Source of the DNA: Croceimicrobium hydrocarbonivorans
Lineage (GTDB): Bacteria; Bacteroidota; Bacteroidia; Flavobacteriales; Schleiferiaceae
Reading direction: 5' to 3'
Assembly: GCF_014524565.1 (NCBI RefSeq)
Contig: NZ_CP060139.1
Coordinates: 2,239,501-2,303,500, forward strand
Length of the DNA: 64,000 nt
Positions 62,407 to 64,000 of this stretch are shown here, piece after piece. Position 1 is the stretch's first letter. Every line of letters begins with the position of its first letter. A program made the position numbers and the translations under genes. The notes below the pieces were generated by a model, which was not told where the DNA came from, made no database searches, and worked only from the letters and a program-made list of their open reading frames with translations.

Positions 62407-63183
62407 TTAAAGAACCGATCTATTGGTGTTTAAAGCGTGAAAGTGTCCGATTGAATTATAGTAATGTTCGGTGTCGTTTTGGCCATTTACAGCGGCGTTT
62501 AAATGGAGAAGGAATGGAGAAGGGATGAACTTAATGTCTTGTATGTTGTCCATATTCTCATGAAAACCAGAAACGATTGAGTTGTTTAAGGCATCAGTAA
62601 TTAATGATAAGCCTCTTAGGTTGTCGATTTCTCTATCCAAGCGATGTATATCTGAAGTGTTGCTAATCGAAAATAATTTATCTAGTGATGTTTCAACGTG
62701 TTGTAGTGGGACTATTAGTCCGTTTTTATCCTTGCCAACTATCACTTCGTCGCAAATGAACTTAATTATGCGGGCTTGAACGGTAGAAAGGGATTTTAAA
62801 GTCTGAATATATATAATTTTTGAGTCGTCATTTTGTTTTTTGCTAAGAGATGATACCAATAACCCGGCCCACATATCTAATAGGTTTTCGTCGTCTTGCC
62901 ATGAAGAATTATTCATGATCTCATTTGCTATTCTGGGATTGAGAATTAAGTTATGATGTGTAGGATCAATTTTGAGTTTATCTTGAGATTTTTGAGCCAT
63001 CTTTATTAAGTTGCAAATACGCCAGTATCTAACTTTATCTTGGAGCATTAATCCAAATTCATCAGCTGCTGGAGTGCAAATCTTGCTAAGAAAGTTGATA
63101 GCTCCTTTCGCCCCTTGGTCAACAAAAATTTTAAGTGCTTCTCCGTAAGGCTTGAGGCCTAGAATATCTTTTGATTCAGACAT
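62407..63183 (-). CDS. Abi-alpha (DUF4393) domain protein
   Basis: The 258-aa product resembles DUF4393/Abi-alpha, a family found in phage-resistance loci. The family-like N-terminal half has GLKPYGEALKIFVDQGAKGA, then ADEFGLMLQDKVRYWRICNL and IKMAQKSQDKL. The central block is SSWQDDENLLDMWAGLLVSS, the characteristic E/D-E-x-L-x-x-x-W-A-x-L-L motif. The C-terminal part (about 130-258) is predicted winged-helix-like (VQARIIKFICDEV, DIHRLDREIDNLRGLSLI). It is the first gene of a two-gene operon with the ureohydrolase. A role as sensor or toxin-like effector is inference. Confidence 0.72.
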   Translation of the reverse strand: MSESKDILGLKPYGEALKIFVDQGAKGAINFLSKICTPAADEFGLMLQDKVRYWRICNLIKMAQKSQDKLKIDPTHHNLILNPRIANEIMNNSSWQDDENLLDMWAGLLVSSLSKKQNDDSKIIYIQTLKSLSTVQARIIKFICDEVIVGKDKNGLIVPLQHVETSLDKLFSISNTSDIHRLDREIDNLRGLSLITDALNNSIVSGFHENMDNIQDIKFIPSPFLLHLNAAVNGQNDTEHYYNSIGHFHALNTNRSVL

Positions 63184-63304
63184 TTCGTGAGGGTGTTAAT
63201 GTTTGATCGATTAATATATCAAGAAAATTGAGCATTTTTTTGGCTTGTTATCGAAGTGCCTTCCTTGAATGAGAAAGGACCGTTGGTAGCGAGGGGCGAA
63301 AACC

Positions 63305-63400
63305 GGCTCGGTTTTGCGTCTTTAAGGGGAAGCTTCAGGGGGTAAGTGGCAGTAAGTTAGATAGTTGTGCTTAAAGGTGCTAAGGTCACGATTTGGCTAA
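63305..63400. repeat. Diverged repeat R2
   Basis: This is the counterpart of R1 (see 61474-61566). Here GGCTCGGTTTT is part of a hairpin AAAACCG-GCT-CGGTTTT (63300-63316). It lies between the Abi-alpha start and terminator B. Confidence 0.5.
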
Positions 63401-63417
63401 TTTTTCGTGATTTGGGC

Positions 63418-63450
63418 AAAAAAAAACACCTTACTTTTTCGTAAGGTGTT
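63418..63450 (-). terminator. Terminator beside tRNA fragment B
   Basis: On the minus strand ACACCTTAC pairs with GTAAGGTGT across a 6-nt loop, followed by nine T. It follows the tRNA 3' fragment of repeat B by about 20 bp. Its sequence is unrelated to terminator A. This terminator, R2 and repeat B are what the 439-bp gap 63184-63622 holds. Confidence 0.87.
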
Positions 63451-63468
63451 CTAAATCAGTGATTTAAA

Positions 63469-63586
63469 AGTGCCCGGAGCCGGAGTCGAATTGCAAACGG
63501 CTGTAATGGCTGTTAATAATCAATGTGTTATGTTTTTAGGATTGTTTCAGTATTTATGGTTTTCGGCAAACTTTCGGCAAACTTTT
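63469..63586 (-). repeat. att-like direct repeat B with tRNA 3' end
   Basis: This second copy of the 118-bp repeat is 4267 bp from copy A in the same orientation. It ends (minus strand) with the same tRNA 3' portion TTCGACTCCGGCTCCGGGCA preceded by GTTTGCAA instead of a T-stem 5' half. Two tandem TTTGCCGAAA motifs lie at its inner end (63559-63584). It would be the junction between two tandem elements. An intact tRNA gene, perhaps tRNA-Leu by its acceptor sequence, should lie beyond the right edge of the window. Confidence 0.75.
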
Positions 63587-63622
63587 TGTCTGACTAATAC
63601 GGTAAAAGATATTGATAAATAG

Positions 63623-63901
63623 TTAGTTAGGGTCAACTAAGTCTTTTTCTGATACTAAAAATGTGTCAGAAAATGAAGAGTGATTATGTTCCCTGCAAAG
63701 AGGTGTGATGAATTCTTTTGATGTTGAATTTACATTGAATACATGGCCACCTGCTTCTGCTGGCCAAATGCAGCCTGGGACTCTACATGAAATGTTAGCA
63801 TTCGTGTTGCCTGATTTTTGTTTCCATAAATCAAGCCAATCTTCATATCCTGCAGGACGAACTCGATTCGAAGTGGATTTCTTATTCTTTACTGTAATCA
63901 T
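63623..63901 (-). CDS. Small HNH/treble-clef-like protein
   Basis: The 92-aa product has a zinc-binding pattern: C39-x4-C44 (SCRVPGCIWPAE), H53 in GGHVFNV, and C69-x2-H72 in ITPLCREHNHSS. GGHV followed by PLCxxHN is the usual beta-beta-alpha/HNH-like arrangement of small nuclease or nucleic-acid-binding proteins. The N-terminal 30 residues are basic and include YEDWLDLWKQKSG. It lies 36 bp from repeat B, the same position the 239-aa gene holds next to repeat A, so it is the terminal cargo gene of the next element. Catalytic activity is not certain. Confidence 0.65.
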   Translation of the reverse strand: MITVKNKKSTSNRVRPAGYEDWLDLWKQKSGNTNANISCRVPGCIWPAEAGGHVFNVNSTSKEFITPLCREHNHSSFSDTFLVSEKDLVDPN

Positions 63902-64000
63902 TTGAAACTCATTTAATGAAAATATGAAAGTGTTGGCACCAGATTAGCTTGGGGGAGTTGGGCTTTTCAAAAAGAATTGGATAAAAAAACCAATTAATGC
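63902..64000. other. Right edge, no gene recognised
   Basis: The last 99 bp are A+T-rich upstream sequence of the minus-strand HNH-like gene. I see no complete promoter, tRNA or integrase reading frame here. Confidence 0.5.

Noticed and set aside
61416-63183. A RiPP locus with the ureohydrolase modifying a precursor peptide
   Set aside because: I looked for a short Arg-containing precursor frame in 61416-61644, in the 21-bp gap at 62386-62406, and just upstream of 63183 and found none. There is no other RiPP enzyme (YcaO, radical SAM, LanM) in the island.
61474-63400. R1/R2 as integron attC sites or a CRISPR leader
   Set aside because: The repeats are too diverged, lack attC core sites, occur only twice, and no integron integrase or Cas gene is present. 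No CRISPR array was seen anywhere in the window.

Overview
The window looks like chromosomal DNA of a marine-type Bacteroidota, most likely Flavobacteriales. The grounds are three type IX secretion (T9SS) type A sorting proteins, a SUF operon with DUF59/DUF2480 members, a three-subunit succinate dehydrogenase with di-heme-type cytochrome b, a mevalonate-pathway HMG-CoA synthase, a CzcA-TolC fusion, and promoters matching the Bacteroidota pattern TTG-N19-TAnnTTTG. I cannot name the species.

Layout. 1-4.8 kb: small secreted or lipoprotein genes, an XRE regulator with a decayed antisense copy of itself, and an ATP-grasp protein. 4.9-8.4 kb: sdhCAB with its own promoter and terminator. 8.5-13 kb: aminopeptidase P with an alpha/beta hydrolase, an HTH-like protein, and thiL. 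13.0-22.7 kb: one long SUF iron-sulfur operon (sufA-B-C-D-S, a methyltransferase, sufE, sufT, HMG-CoA synthase, DUF2480, DUF3050). 22.6-25.7 kb: SCO1 and a set of small Cys-rich secreted proteins. 26-32.6 kb: a five-gene minus-strand block (esterase, dCMP deaminase, S41 protease, aldo/keto reductase, ligase-associated DExH helicase). 32.7-40.6 kb: fasciclin protein, PadR with a membrane partner, a UbiA/membrane/HAD trio, and a sugar porter with a PfkB kinase. 40-51.4 kb: envelope proteins, DinB, and a heavy-metal RND efflux locus (His-rich protein, CzcA-TolC fusion, adaptor). 51.5-59.1 kb: lineage-specific lipoproteins and T9SS cargo, including an orphan T9SS tail.

59.2-64 kb is an accessory island and the most interesting part. 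Two 118-bp direct repeats (59202 and 63469, 8 mismatches) each hold the 3' end of a tRNA gene (T-loop, T-stem 3' half, acceptor 3' half). Outward of the tRNA piece each is followed by a different rho-independent terminator, and on the inner side by TTTGCCGAAA-like motifs. I read them as att junctions of tandemly integrated elements. The 4.27-kb unit between them has no integrase. It carries a predicted two-gene operon encoding an Abi-alpha (DUF4393) protein and a UPF0489/peptide-arginase-like ureohydrolase with all six arginase-type metal ligands, plus an unknown 239-aa protein and an intact IS3-family insertion (1183 bp, 4-bp target duplication, -1 frameshift site). A second element starts at the right edge with a small HNH/treble-clef-like protein. 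The Abi-alpha/ureohydrolase pair is my best candidate for an undescribed, probably antiphage, system. That function is inference.
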